This document shows positions 33,952 to 42,260 of a stretch of 64,000 bases of DNA, piece after piece (the first letter of the stretch is position 1; the number at the start of each line of letters is the position of its first letter). The notes under the pieces are model-generated. The model was not told the DNA's origin, ran no database searches, and saw only the letters and a program-made list of their open reading frames with translations. This stretch comes from Patescibacteria group bacterium (lineage in GTDB: Bacteria > Patescibacteriota > Microgenomatia > UBA8517), in contig DASZQR010000010.1 of the NCBI GenBank assembly GCA_035549555.1, forward strand, positions 124,001 to 188,000, written 5' to 3'. The translations under genes and the position numbers were made by a program.

Positions 33952-34254
33952 ATGAAAACCAAGAAAATAATTCAACAACAAGTAATCTTCAATGAAGAAT
34001 TTTGGAAAAATTTCGATCAACATTTAGATATAATGCTTGACAAGAAAATTGACGAAAAAGGCTTGATAACTCTAAAAAATATAAATCATTTACCGACCAA
34101 AGAAGAATTTTATGCAAAAGAAGATGAACTCTTAAGTGAACTAAAAACCGTTCGTGAAGAAATAACAACCTTAAGCGGTCTTCATCAAAAAATAAATTCT
34201 CATGAAGATCGAATTGAAAAGCTGGAAAAATTTACGAAGATAAAAACTCTTTAA
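33952..34254 (+). CDS. Small coiled-coil protein of the PTKEEF family
   Basis: A 100-aa charged protein with a basic start, LPTKEEFYAKEDELLSELKT, and a coiled-coil C-terminus (SHEDRIEKLEKFTKI). It shares the PT-K/R-x-EF motif and following coiled coil with the proteins at 1096 and 48864. TATAAT-like sequences lie just before the ATG. Unknown function. Its end overlaps the convergent hydrolase by 23 nt. Confidence 0.7.
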   Translation: MKTKKIIQQQVIFNEEFWKNFDQHLDIMLDKKIDEKGLITLKNINHLPTKEEFYAKEDELLSELKTVREEITTLSGLHQKINSHEDRIEKLEKFTKIKTL

Positions 34255-34729
34255 ATTCATCAAAATAAGGATAATCATGAGTACTTCCAGGCTTTTCAAT
34301 TATTTTTATATTTGGATTAATCTCATTTAAAAATCTTCTGGTTTTTTCAAACTGCCCGTGTTCATCTTCGCTGTTTTGAAAAACTAAAATATCTTCAGCT
34401 TTTACATCAGCAAGAATTTTATAGAAGCTCAAATCATTTTCATCAATATCATTTACTGGCACGCCGCACATTATTATCTTCCCTACCACATCTTTATTTT
34501 TAGTCAGCATTCGCACTAAAACTAAAGTTCCAATAGACTTTGCAGCGATATTAACTTTTTCACTACTAATTTTCTCAATCAATCTTTCAGCTTCTTTTTG
34601 TGCATTAAATTTTACAATTGGTTCATTCCAATGCTGCCACTCAAATATCTCCCCGCCAACTTCTTTTGCGGCGTCAATTGCCCACTCTTTATTTTTTGTA
34701 GAATATCCAGGTAATACGAAAGTTTTCAT
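34232..34729 (-). CDS. Alpha/beta-hydrolase-like protein
   Basis: A 165-aa small alpha/beta hydrolase: MKTFVLPGYSTKNKEWAIDA start, nucleophile-elbow-like AAKSIGTLVLVRM (Ser about 83), an acidic stretch FQNSEDEHG where the catalytic Asp would be, and a terminal His in STHDYPYF. The elbow is AxSxG rather than GxSxG. It may hydrolyse an ester or amide; the substrate is unknown. Confidence 0.7.
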   Translation of the reverse strand: MKTFVLPGYSTKNKEWAIDAAKEVGGEIFEWQHWNEPIVKFNAQKEAERLIEKISSEKVNIAAKSIGTLVLVRMLTKNKDVVGKIIMCGVPVNDIDENDLSFYKILADVKAEDILVFQNSEDEHGQFEKTRRFLNEINPNIKIIEKPGSTHDYPYFDEFKEFLSS

Positions 34730-34778
34730 TTCTAGGCAAATTCTAGCACAAATCCTCTATTTTTGATAAAATATACAT

Positions 34779-35792
34779 ATGAAAACAGCTTATGAGATTC
34801 TTGGCATACATAAAAATGCAGCAGCAGACGAAATACGCGAAGCATTTAGAAAAACTGCAAAAGAGTTGCACCCAGACTCTGACGAGGGAGATAAAGAAAA
34901 ATTTCAAGCTCTAAATAATGCATATGAACAACTCGGCAAAGGCAGAACTGACGATAAGAATTTGGAAATACGAAGAAGATATGATGAGTCATTAATCTCG
35001 TTTAAGCCAAAAAATATTGAAGGACGCCAATCTCAAACACCTGCATCTAGTTGGCCACAAACAAACGATCTAAACGATTTTTTAGGGAGGCAAAATCCTT
35101 TTGGTTTTGGAAATACAGATTTCTTTGGTCAGCCAATTCAACAAAAACAAGATGAATTTAGACTTGCTGAAAATGATATTGCTTTGCTTGCAGGCTTAAC
35201 AGAAGCTTATAAATCAAAAGAGCCAGGAACGTGGCTTATTAAAAAATCAGAAAAAGACACTAGGCAGTGGATGCCAAACATTGTCTGGAGTATTAAAAGA
35301 GAAGAAGATGGAAGAGTTTCAATATACAGGACAATCAAGGATTGGCGGCGATATTGGGAAAGAGATAATGAAATTGTTCTATACAAAAAGGACAAACCTT
35401 GGGAAAAAGATTTAGAAAACTCACTGTCAGCAAATGCTAGATTAAGTGAGGATTATATTTACGGTGCGGGCAGCCGCAGAATAGCAGGGCTAGGGGTTGA
35501 TCACCCTTACGATGTGGGTGGGTATCTTAATGCAATGAGAAGTTTAGCAATTAAATTTGCAAAAGGTACTGATCAAAACAAAAACTATGATGTTTCTAAA
35601 GAAGTCGGTGTTTTAGATTTATATTCCAGAAACTCAAGCAAATTTAGATTTGAAAATGAAAAACCGATGCAATTTACTTTAGATGAACGAGAAGTTGTGA
35701 AAATAATCCCTTTTAATCAATTTTGGAAAGAATTTGAAACCGCTAAATCAAGAATCGAAAAGCCTAATTTCGGAAATCCCGAAAGAAAATAA
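34779..35792 (+). CDS. DnaJ-domain protein with a novel C-terminal domain
   Basis: The 337-aa product has an N-terminal J domain (residues 1-70) with the HPD motif (HPDSDEGDKEKFQALNNAYE), a Gln/Asn/Pro-rich linker (about 80-125), and a C-terminal part (about 130-337) that is not a DnaJ substrate domain: no zinc Cys repeats, but aromatic, charged segments such as KDWRRYWERDNEIVLYKKDK. It would stimulate an Hsp70 (DnaK) while the C-terminal part recruits a specific client. A TAAAAT hexamer lies 6 nt before the ATG. Confidence 0.85.
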   Translation: MKTAYEILGIHKNAAADEIREAFRKTAKELHPDSDEGDKEKFQALNNAYEQLGKGRTDDKNLEIRRRYDESLISFKPKNIEGRQSQTPASSWPQTNDLNDFLGRQNPFGFGNTDFFGQPIQQKQDEFRLAENDIALLAGLTEAYKSKEPGTWLIKKSEKDTRQWMPNIVWSIKREEDGRVSIYRTIKDWRRYWERDNEIVLYKKDKPWEKDLENSLSANARLSEDYIYGAGSRRIAGLGVDHPYDVGGYLNAMRSLAIKFAKGTDQNKNYDVSKEVGVLDLYSRNSSKFRFENEKPMQFTLDEREVVKIIPFNQFWKEFETAKSRIEKPNFGNPERK

Positions 35793-35793
35793 T

Positions 35794-38418
35794 TTATTCC
35801 TCTTCTTCCCCACTCTTACTTATTGTAGTAACTGCAGCAACACAATCTCCCTTTTTAGCAAATCTCATTAAAATTACTCCTTGAGTTGCTCTCCCCAATT
35901 CTGGAATATCTTTTAGAGAAAGTCTTACAACTTGCCCATGTTTACTTGTAATAATCACTTGAGAAATTTCATTTGTAACAAGCCTTGCTGTTGCCAGTTG
36001 TCCTGTTTTTGCTGTAACAACTACTGCTTTTACTCCGCTTCCTCCTCGTTTTTGAGTTGGGAATAAGTCAACCCTTGTTCGTTTCCCAAGTCCATTATCA
36101 GATACTGTCAAAATATGTCTAAAAATTTTGCGTCTTCCGTCTTCCACTTTTGCCTCGCGCATGGGGAATACTTCCATTCCAATTACTGCATCTCCTGCAG
36201 CAAGTTTCATTCCTCGCACTCCAGTTGTAGCTCTTCCCATGCTTCTTGCATTTGCTTCAGGAAACTTAATAGATTTTCCATTTTTAGTAAGCATCAAAAT
36301 AAAATCTTCGCCGCTTGTTGCGTGAACTGATACTAGCTGATCATCTTTATCGAGTTTTATTGCAATAAGCCCATTGGTGCGCAAATTCGCAAATTCACTA
36401 ACGGAAGTTTTCTTAATTACTCCTTTTGCTGTTGCCATAATTAAATGTTTTGCCGTTCCGTCAAGCGCAAGAATTGATCTAATTTGTTCTCCTTGCTCTA
36501 AATTAATTAAGTTCACAAGAGCTTGTCCTTTTGATTGTCTTGTTCCCTCCGTTATATCCCAGGCTTTAGTGCCAAAAACTCTTCCTTTGTCTGTGAAAAA
36601 CAAAATCATGTCGTGAGTTGTCGCGCTAAGTAAATGATCAATTTCATCCTCTTCTTTCATTGCCATTCCGTTTACTCCCTTTCCTCCTCTGTGTTGTGAT
36701 TTGAAAGAGCTTGAAGACAATCTTTTGATATAACCTGTTTTTGTAATTGTAATTAAAGTTTCTTCTTTGGCGATCAAGTCTTCCTCAGATATTTCTCCAA
36801 TTTTTTGCTTATAAATTTTAGTTTTTCTTTTGTCTGCAAATTTTTCTTTAACTTCTCCTAATTCTTTTTCAATAATTCCCAAAATTTTCTTTGGATCTTT
36901 CAAAATCGCAGTTAACTTATCGATTAATTCCATCATTTCCTTGTATTCCTGTTCAATTTTTTCTCGCTCAAGAGCTGCAAGGCGACGGAGTTGCATATCA
37001 AGAATTGCAGTTGCTTGAATTTCGCTAAATCCAAATCTTTCCATCAAATTCTGTTTTGCTTCATCTTGAGTTTTGCTTTGTCGAATGATTTTTATTACTT
37101 CATCCAAGTTATCAAGAGCGATTTTAAGCCCTTCCAAAATATGAGCACGGCGCTTTGCAGAAGTTAATTCAAAAATAGTGCGACGAACAATTACTCTTTG
37201 TCTATGCCTTATATACTCAACTAAAATTTGTTTTAGGGTAACTGTGTATGGAGTCCCATCAACTAAGGCAACAAAGTTTGCTGGAAAAGTCGTTTGCAGT
37301 CTTGTGTATTTGTATAAATTATTTAAAACAGATTTTGGTTTTGCATCACGCTTAAGATCAGCAACAACTCGAAGCCCGTCTTTGTCAGATTCATCACGAA
37401 GCCCTGAAATTCCTACAATTCTTTTATTTTTAACCAAGTCTGCAATCTGCTCAACCAAGCTAGCTTTATTTACTTGATATGGAATTTCAGTAATAACTAT
37501 CTGTGTTTTTCCTTTGGCGCCCTCCACAATATCAGCAATTCCTCGCACAACTATTCTTCCTCGGCCTGTTTCATAAACATCAACTAGGCTTTTTGCATCA
37601 TATATTGCTCCGCCAGTTGGAAAATCCGGCCCTAAAATATATTCTGTAAGCTCAGCTGTAGTAATATCGCTATCAAACCCAAGGTGTTTAGGTCGAAGTT
37701 CTTCCTCAGTAAACTTTTCGTTTAAGTTTCCAGCCATCAAATTAATTTTATTTATAAAAAATTCAGCTTCTTTTTGATGCTCTTCTATGGCAACAGTCTG
37801 CTTTCCTTTCTTAATTGTTGCAATTACTCCGTCAATTACTTCGCTAAGATTATGAGTTGGAATTTTTGTTGCCATACCTACAGCAATTCCTTCAGAGCCC
37901 ATCAACAAAAGATTTGGCAAAAGTGCTGGCAAAAAAGCCGGTTCTTTCATTGTCGCATCAAAATTATCTGTGAAATCGACTGTGTCTTTATCAATATCGG
38001 CAAGCATTGGCTCGGCAATCTTTGGAAGTTTGACCTCTGTGTACCTCATCGCAGCTGCCGGGTCGCCGTCGACGCTTCCAAAATTCCCCTGCCCGTCAAC
38101 AAGCATATATCGCATAGAAAAATTCTGAGCCATACGAACCAAAGCATCATAAACTGCCATATCTCCGTGTGGATGATATTTACCTAAAACTTCTCCTACA
38201 ACTGTTGCAGATTTACGATATCCGCTAGTTAATAAGCCCATATCATACATTGCATATAAAATTCTTCTATGAACTGGTTTAAGTCCGTCTCGAATATCAG
38301 GAAGTGCGCGAGCGACGATGACGCTCATCGCATAATCAAGGTAATTTTTCGAAAGCTCTTCTGTAATATCGACGTCGCGTATTTCTCCGATATTATTTTT
38401 TGAAGGTTCGTCTGGCAT
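35794..38418 (-). CDS. gyrA: DNA gyrase subunit A
   Basis: An 874-aa GyrA with breakage-reunion domain (catalytic Tyr in MRYTEVKL, about 128), the [14 protein letters not shown] start region, and a six-blade C-terminal domain with a GyrA-box-like [10 protein letters not shown] around residue 570. At the quinolone-contact position (E. coli Ser83) it has Met in [10 protein letters not shown], with Asp kept at the 87 equivalent. It introduces negative supercoils with GyrB (51291). It is preceded by PCD on the same strand. Confidence 0.97.
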   Translation of the reverse strand: MPDEPSKNNIGEIRDVDITEELSKNYLDYAMSVIVARALPDIRDGLKPVHRRILYAMYDMGLLTSGYRKSATVVGEVLGKYHPHGDMAVYDALVRMAQNFSMRYMLVDGQGNFGSVDGDPAAAMRYTEVKLPKIAEPMLADIDKDTVDFTDNFDATMKEPAFLPALLPNLLLMGSEGIAVGMATKIPTHNLSEVIDGVIATIKKGKQTVAIEEHQKEAEFFINKINLMAGNLNEKFTEEELRPKHLGFDSDITTAELTEYILGPDFPTGGAIYDAKSLVDVYETGRGRIVVRGIADIVEGAKGKTQIVITEIPYQVNKASLVEQIADLVKNKRIVGISGLRDESDKDGLRVVADLKRDAKPKSVLNNLYKYTRLQTTFPANFVALVDGTPYTVTLKQILVEYIRHRQRVIVRRTIFELTSAKRRAHILEGLKIALDNLDEVIKIIRQSKTQDEAKQNLMERFGFSEIQATAILDMQLRRLAALEREKIEQEYKEMMELIDKLTAILKDPKKILGIIEKELGEVKEKFADKRKTKIYKQKIGEISEEDLIAKEETLITITKTGYIKRLSSSSFKSQHRGGKGVNGMAMKEEDEIDHLLSATTHDMILFFTDKGRVFGTKAWDITEGTRQSKGQALVNLINLEQGEQIRSILALDGTAKHLIMATAKGVIKKTSVSEFANLRTNGLIAIKLDKDDQLVSVHATSGEDFILMLTKNGKSIKFPEANARSMGRATTGVRGMKLAAGDAVIGMEVFPMREAKVEDGRRKIFRHILTVSDNGLGKRTRVDLFPTQKRGGSGVKAVVVTAKTGQLATARLVTNEISQVIITSKHGQVVRLSLKDIPELGRATQGVILMRFAKKGDCVAAVTTISKSGEEEE

Positions 38419-38463
38419 AAAAATAAGGCTAATTAGCCTTGAATAACTATACCCTATTACTCA

Positions 38464-38799
38464 TCAAGAAGCAACTAAATCCTCAATTTTAGAAGCCAAA
38501 ATAAAGTCATTTTTAAATAAACCGTTAATTGCATGAGTCCAAAGCTCTATTCGAACAACATTATAAAAAATATAAATATCAGGATGATGTCCTTCGGTGT
38601 TTGCAATGTCTGCAATTTTATTTACAAATTCCATTGCTTCTTTAAAATCTTTAAATTTGAATTCATATGATAACTTTTTGTTGTCAATCACTTTCCAATC
38701 AAGCTTTAATTCTTTTTTGTAATCCTCTATTTCTTTAGGAATCATGCAGGAAACATTTCCTTCGCAAGGGACGCAGTGCTGTGTTGATAAATTATTCAT
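38464..38799 (-). CDS. Pterin-4a-carbinolamine dehydratase
   Basis: A 111-aa PCD/DCoH-family protein with the catalytic NTEGHHPDIYIFYNVVRIEL and WTHAINGLFKNDFILASKI segments, intact His-His-Pro and later His. The N-terminus has CVPCEGNVSC, three Cys. The enzyme regenerates dihydrobiopterin-type cofactor; in bacteria it may serve pterin recycling or moonlight. No pterin or aromatic hydroxylase gene is near, so its role here is unclear. Confidence 0.9.
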   Translation of the reverse strand: MNNLSTQHCVPCEGNVSCMIPKEIEDYKKELKLDWKVIDNKKLSYEFKFKDFKEAMEFVNKIADIANTEGHHPDIYIFYNVVRIELWTHAINGLFKNDFILASKIEDLVAS

Positions 38800-38811
38800 G
38801 ATGTAATCGTC

Positions 38812-38826
38812 ACAAGCTTTGCTTAT
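38812..38826. repeat. Copy 2 of the ACAAGCTTCGCTTAT repeat (one change)
   Basis: ACAAGCTTTGCTTAT, just upstream of the PCD start and overlapping the end of the EamA-like gene. It differs from the copies at 23205 and 51263 by one base. Confidence 0.45.
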
Positions 38827-39242
38827 ACTGTAATTAATATAGCGCCAATTGTCATAATAACTGCTCCAAGAATTATTTTTGTATTAATCCCCTCACCCAA
38901 AAAAAGAATCGATAAAACTACAATAAAAACTAAACTTAGTCTATCAATTGCGGCAACATGTGATGCAAGCCCCATTTTTAAAGCTGCAAAATAACAAAGC
39001 CACGATAAAGCTCCTGCAATTCCGGATAAAACAATCAAAATCCAGTCGCGAGTTTCCAGCGAATTTAAAGAAAATCCTTCAAATTTCTTCAGGATTAAAG
39101 AAAGCCCAATCAAAAAAACTGCCATTATAAAAGCACGAATTGTTGTTGCAAAAGTTGAATCAATATTTTGTAATCCAATTTTCCCAAAAATAGCAACAAG
39201 TGCTGCAAAAAATGCTGATCCAAAAGCCAAAGTAAGCCACAT
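38823..39242 (-). CDS. Half-size EamA/DMT membrane protein
   Basis: A 139-aa protein with one EamA repeat (about five membrane segments; WLTLAFGSAFFAALVAIFGK, LSILFLGEGINTKIILGAVI). Normal DMT transporters have two such halves, so it probably forms a homodimer or works with another half. It is the upstream gene of PCD on the same strand. Confidence 0.8.
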   Translation of the reverse strand: MWLTLAFGSAFFAALVAIFGKIGLQNIDSTFATTIRAFIMAVFLIGLSLILKKFEGFSLNSLETRDWILIVLSGIAGALSWLCYFAALKMGLASHVAAIDRLSLVFIVVLSILFLGEGINTKIILGAVIMTIGAILITV

Positions 39243-39305
39243 TCTTATTAATATTAATTCTAATCCCCTCTTGACACAATACTTTAAAAAGATAAATACT
39301 GAATT

Positions 39306-39782
39306 ATGGCTAAAAGCAAAAAGAAAAAGTTTGGTAAATCAAACGACACAGCTTTGATGCTTCTTGCCGCAGCTGCTGCTTTAATCGTTGGTTTCTTTGC
39401 TATTTTTGCTTATAAAAATCAACCAATAATGCCTCTTCCATCCCCAACTCCTTCAGTTGTCACAGTTGCTCTTGATACCCAAAATAAATCTGGCGAAAGC
39501 GGAACTGCAACACTTCAAGAAGTAAATGGTCAGGTTGTTGTTACCTTAAATATGGCAGGTTTCCCAAAAGGAATTGAACAGCCAGCTCATATTCACCTCG
39601 GAAGTTGTCCAAATCCAGGAGCAATTAAATATCCATTAACCTCGGTTATGAATGGAACTTCCACAACTACTCTAAATGTTACTATGGATCAATTAAAATC
39701 CATGATGCCGCTTGCAATTAATGTCCACAAATCAGTCGCTCAATCCTCTACATACTACTCCTGCGGGGATGTGACTTTCTAA
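39306..39782 (+). CDS. Membrane-anchored CHRD-domain protein
   Basis: A 158-aa protein with a basic N-terminus and one transmembrane segment (residues about 16-37), a short Pro/Thr spacer and a CHRD-like beta domain (about 45-158) with QPAHIHLGSCPNPGAI, a typical CHRD His motif. CHRD domains are found in exported bacterial proteins; function unknown, possibly metal binding through His and Cys. TAAATA lies 8 nt before the ATG. Confidence 0.75.
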   Translation: MAKSKKKKFGKSNDTALMLLAAAAALIVGFFAIFAYKNQPIMPLPSPTPSVVTVALDTQNKSGESGTATLQEVNGQVVVTLNMAGFPKGIEQPAHIHLGSCPNPGAIKYPLTSVMNGTSTTTLNVTMDQLKSMMPLAINVHKSVAQSSTYYSCGDVTF

Positions 39783-39835
39783 AGTCAACAAACTCATTTC
39801 ATATTTTTTAATTTAATTTTTAATCCTCAAAATGC

Positions 39836-39889
39836 TATACTATAGGCGTAGCACATTAACAGCTATGTTTTAGTTATTGTCCAAGGAGG
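39836..39889 (+). promoter_or_regulatory. Promoter/leader of the Thr/Pro-rich secreted protein
   Basis: TGCTATACT (extended -10, box 39836-39841), the leader word TAGCACATTAACAG (39849-39862), and the Shine-Dalgarno AAGGAGG (39883-39889) 5 nt before ATG 39895. The same 14-nt word occurs in the leader of the 568-aa secreted protein (46904-46917, minus). Confidence 0.7.
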
Positions 39890-39894
39890 ACAAG

Positions 39895-41226
39895 ATGAAC
39901 CAGAAGGTTCGAAAGCAAAGAGCAACATGGTTGGGAGGTTTCCTTGTAGGATTCCTTGTTGTATTTAGTTTGTTTGTGTTCGCAATTGCGCGACCGCAAC
40001 CAAAACCAGATTATGGACATAACCATTCAGCGACACCTTCATGTTCTGGGGTACAGTTAACGTTGAGCAGCTATCCGAACAGTGGGAACGTTATCCACTA
40101 CTCCATCGACGGAGTGAGTCAAACAGACATTAATTTCGGGTCGTCTTACTCTCACTTTTTCAGTGTTCCAGATGATGGATTGTCTCATACGGTGCATATT
40201 CACGTTGTGAGCAGTGACGACCTGAATGATGTTCAAGGGTATTCGCCAACGTACGATTTCACGGTTGGTCCGTGCCACACGGCAACGCCGACCGCGACAT
40301 CCACGCGCACTCCATCGAATACGCCGACGAATACGGCAACCAGCACATCTACGGATACAGCGACAAATACGGCAACAGATACGCCGTCACCAACTGTTAC
40401 GCCAAGTGACACGCCGACGAACACAGTTACACCGAGCGATACGCCCAGTGACACAGCAACAAGTTCGTTGACGCCAAGCGATACATCAACATTGACGCTG
40501 ACACCGACAAACACGCAGCAACCGTCTGATACGCCAACGAACACGTTGACGCCATCAGATACAGCGACATCGGTACCAAGCGCGACGATTACATCATTTC
40601 CGACCGCTAGTGACACGTTATCACCAAGTGTCACGCCGACAGTTGCGCCTAGTGTAACGTCAACAATGACCGCAACGAGGAAATGGACGCCGGGAGCTGA
40701 TGGATGCGAAGTTTATAACGCTGCTTTTGGAGTACCTGTTGCGCTAGCGTTTGGCGTATACGATGGTCAAACGTATTGGATGGCAGGATATGTGCCATTT
40801 GATTCATTTACGCCGGATAAACGTGGGTTAGTTTTCGATACCCACAAGTTGCAAACTGGAATGGAGGTGTTCATTCAACTGACGGACGGTTCCTTTAAGG
40901 TTTACGATGTAACTGTCGTAAACGGAATCGACTATTGCAACGAACACGGTGTTCAGCCGACGCCAATACCGTCACCAACGTTGCACCCGGAATGTGTGAG
41001 TGGTGATATTGCAGCTTCGCGTAGCAGTGATGGTACGAAAATCTTCGCTGAAGCGAGCTGTGATCCGCCGCATATGCGTGTTCTTGTTAACGGAGAAGTT
41101 GTCTTTGACAGCGATTTCGATGGAAGCACTCTCTTCAGAGTCAAACCGTCCGATACTGTCGAAGTAGACATTCTCGGTAATAACGGAACGCTCGAACATT
41201 CATACATTTTCACTCCGAAGAGCTAG
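39895..41226 (+). CDS. Secreted/anchored Thr-Pro-rich mucin-like protein, likely imported
   Basis: From ATG 39895 with a strong Shine-Dalgarno sequence, a 443-aa protein: N-terminal membrane segment (about 11-30), beta domain with two Cys (about 45-130), a long Thr/Ser/Pro/Asp repeat (about 135-260, units like TPSDTPTNT) and a C-terminal domain with several Cys. G+C is far higher than neighbours (over 50% in the repeat) and codons such as ACG and CCG dominate. Such TPT/SDT linkers are common in Chloroflexi secreted proteins, suggesting transfer. The linker probably projects the ends from the cell. Confidence 0.8.
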   Translation: MNQKVRKQRATWLGGFLVGFLVVFSLFVFAIARPQPKPDYGHNHSATPSCSGVQLTLSSYPNSGNVIHYSIDGVSQTDINFGSSYSHFFSVPDDGLSHTVHIHVVSSDDLNDVQGYSPTYDFTVGPCHTATPTATSTRTPSNTPTNTATSTSTDTATNTATDTPSPTVTPSDTPTNTVTPSDTPSDTATSSLTPSDTSTLTLTPTNTQQPSDTPTNTLTPSDTATSVPSATITSFPTASDTLSPSVTPTVAPSVTSTMTATRKWTPGADGCEVYNAAFGVPVALAFGVYDGQTYWMAGYVPFDSFTPDKRGLVFDTHKLQTGMEVFIQLTDGSFKVYDVTVVNGIDYCNEHGVQPTPIPSPTLHPECVSGDIAASRSSDGTKIFAEASCDPPHMRVLVNGEVVFDSDFDGSTLFRVKPSDTVEVDILGNNGTLEHSYIFTPKS

Positions 41227-41406
41227 TCTAGTCCTCCCACTCCAGCTCTATTCGAAGGAATATCTTAGTGCAGAATGCAAGCACAAAAGATGTTCTGGAG
41301 AATGGCGCTGGACTGTAAAGAGCAGTTATTAAATTTTTAAGAAATGAATAATTTGCAAGTCATTAATCTTGAAGTTTAATTCTCTCTTTGCTGGGCAAAT
41401 TTATTT

Positions 41407-41958
41407 TTATTTAGATGCAGGCTCAGGGCTTGCAACTCCCAAAACGATAATAATAGAAGTTTGATTGTTCAATGTTTCAATTGTCATGTATCCGCTTAAA
41501 TCGTTTTTGCTTACTACCCAATTTGTCCCGACTCCAGATCCAGTCGTGTCCTGATAGCTCCATCCGTTTGTTTGCAAGTTTGTTTTATAGTAAGAAATCA
41601 CTTGATCGACACTATCTTTGGTGTTTAAAGTAAGCCAGTATCCGTTCCCTTGTCCGTTTTGATTTCCAGAAAGCGATGTAGTGACGCTGCTGCCTGGATA
41701 TATAGGAAAATCCTTAGGAAAGTTATCTGGAATTTTATTATTGCCAATTGAAAGGGTTTGCCCAGTTTTTGGATCTGTATAAGTCAAGCTCTTGTTATTA
41801 TTATCCACATTTACAGAAACTCCAGTTTTTTGCTGAATTGCTCCAGTTATTACTTTTTTAATAATTACTCCGCTAAAAATTAATCCTAAAATAATTAGGA
41901 TGACCACAATTAATAAACACCCAACCAAAAATCTTTTAATGCTTCTAAAAATAAACAT
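41407..41958 (-). CDS. Membrane-anchored hypothetical protein (183 aa)
   Basis: One N-terminal transmembrane segment (about 10-33) and an external domain with PDNFPKDFPIYPGSSV and VISYYKTNLQTNGWSY, a pattern seen in many uncharacterised CPR and Chloroflexi exported proteins (phe-pro-x-tyr-pro-gly then tyr-tyr and gly-trp). Function unknown. AT-rich like the rest of the chromosome, unlike the secreted genes on either side. Confidence 0.6.
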   Translation of the reverse strand: MFIFRSIKRFLVGCLLIVVILIILGLIFSGVIIKKVITGAIQQKTGVSVNVDNNNKSLTYTDPKTGQTLSIGNNKIPDNFPKDFPIYPGSSVTTSLSGNQNGQGNGYWLTLNTKDSVDQVISYYKTNLQTNGWSYQDTTGSGVGTNWVVSKNDLSGYMTIETLNNQTSIIIVLGVASPEPASK

Positions 41959-41993
41959 ATAATAAATATTATACTATATAATGAATCATTATC

Positions 41994-42260
41994 ATGGCTG
42001 AATCTGTAGTTTATAATCTAAAACTTCCCAGAAATACTGAAATCACGCCTGATGCAGCGCTTACTTTTCTTTCATCAATTCTTTCGACCAAATCCCCCAT
42101 TTCTTTAATTATTTTTCTCGCCAGTAAACAAATAAATTTTAAAATTGTCTGTCATAAAAGCCAGTCAGATTTTGTAGAGTCATCTCTTTTTTCAGCCTAC
42201 CCAACAATTACAGTCGAAAAACTAAACATCAGGAGTCTTTGCAGTTTAAGAAAAATTTAA
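41994..42260 (+). pseudogene. N-terminal fragment of the coupling ATPase, out of frame with 42239-43984
   Basis: An 88-codon frame with LPRNTEITPDAALTFLSSIL and SAYPTITVEKLN, the N-terminal domain that precedes the ATPase in CPR TraG/HerA-like proteins. It stops at TAA 42258-42260, just after the following frame begins. A one-base change would join the two frames, so this is the 5' part of one gene split by a frameshift; whether it is real, programmed or a sequencing error is open. Confidence 0.65.

Noticed and set aside
36115-38187. Several plus-strand frames opposite gyrA
   Set aside because: Shadows of the highly conserved gyrA coding sequence.
40233-40634. Minus-strand frame of 133 codons rich in Val/Gly
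   Set aside because: It is the mirror of the Thr/Ser/Pro/Asp repeats of the secreted protein at 39895-41226; codon-periodic repeats create open antisense frames.
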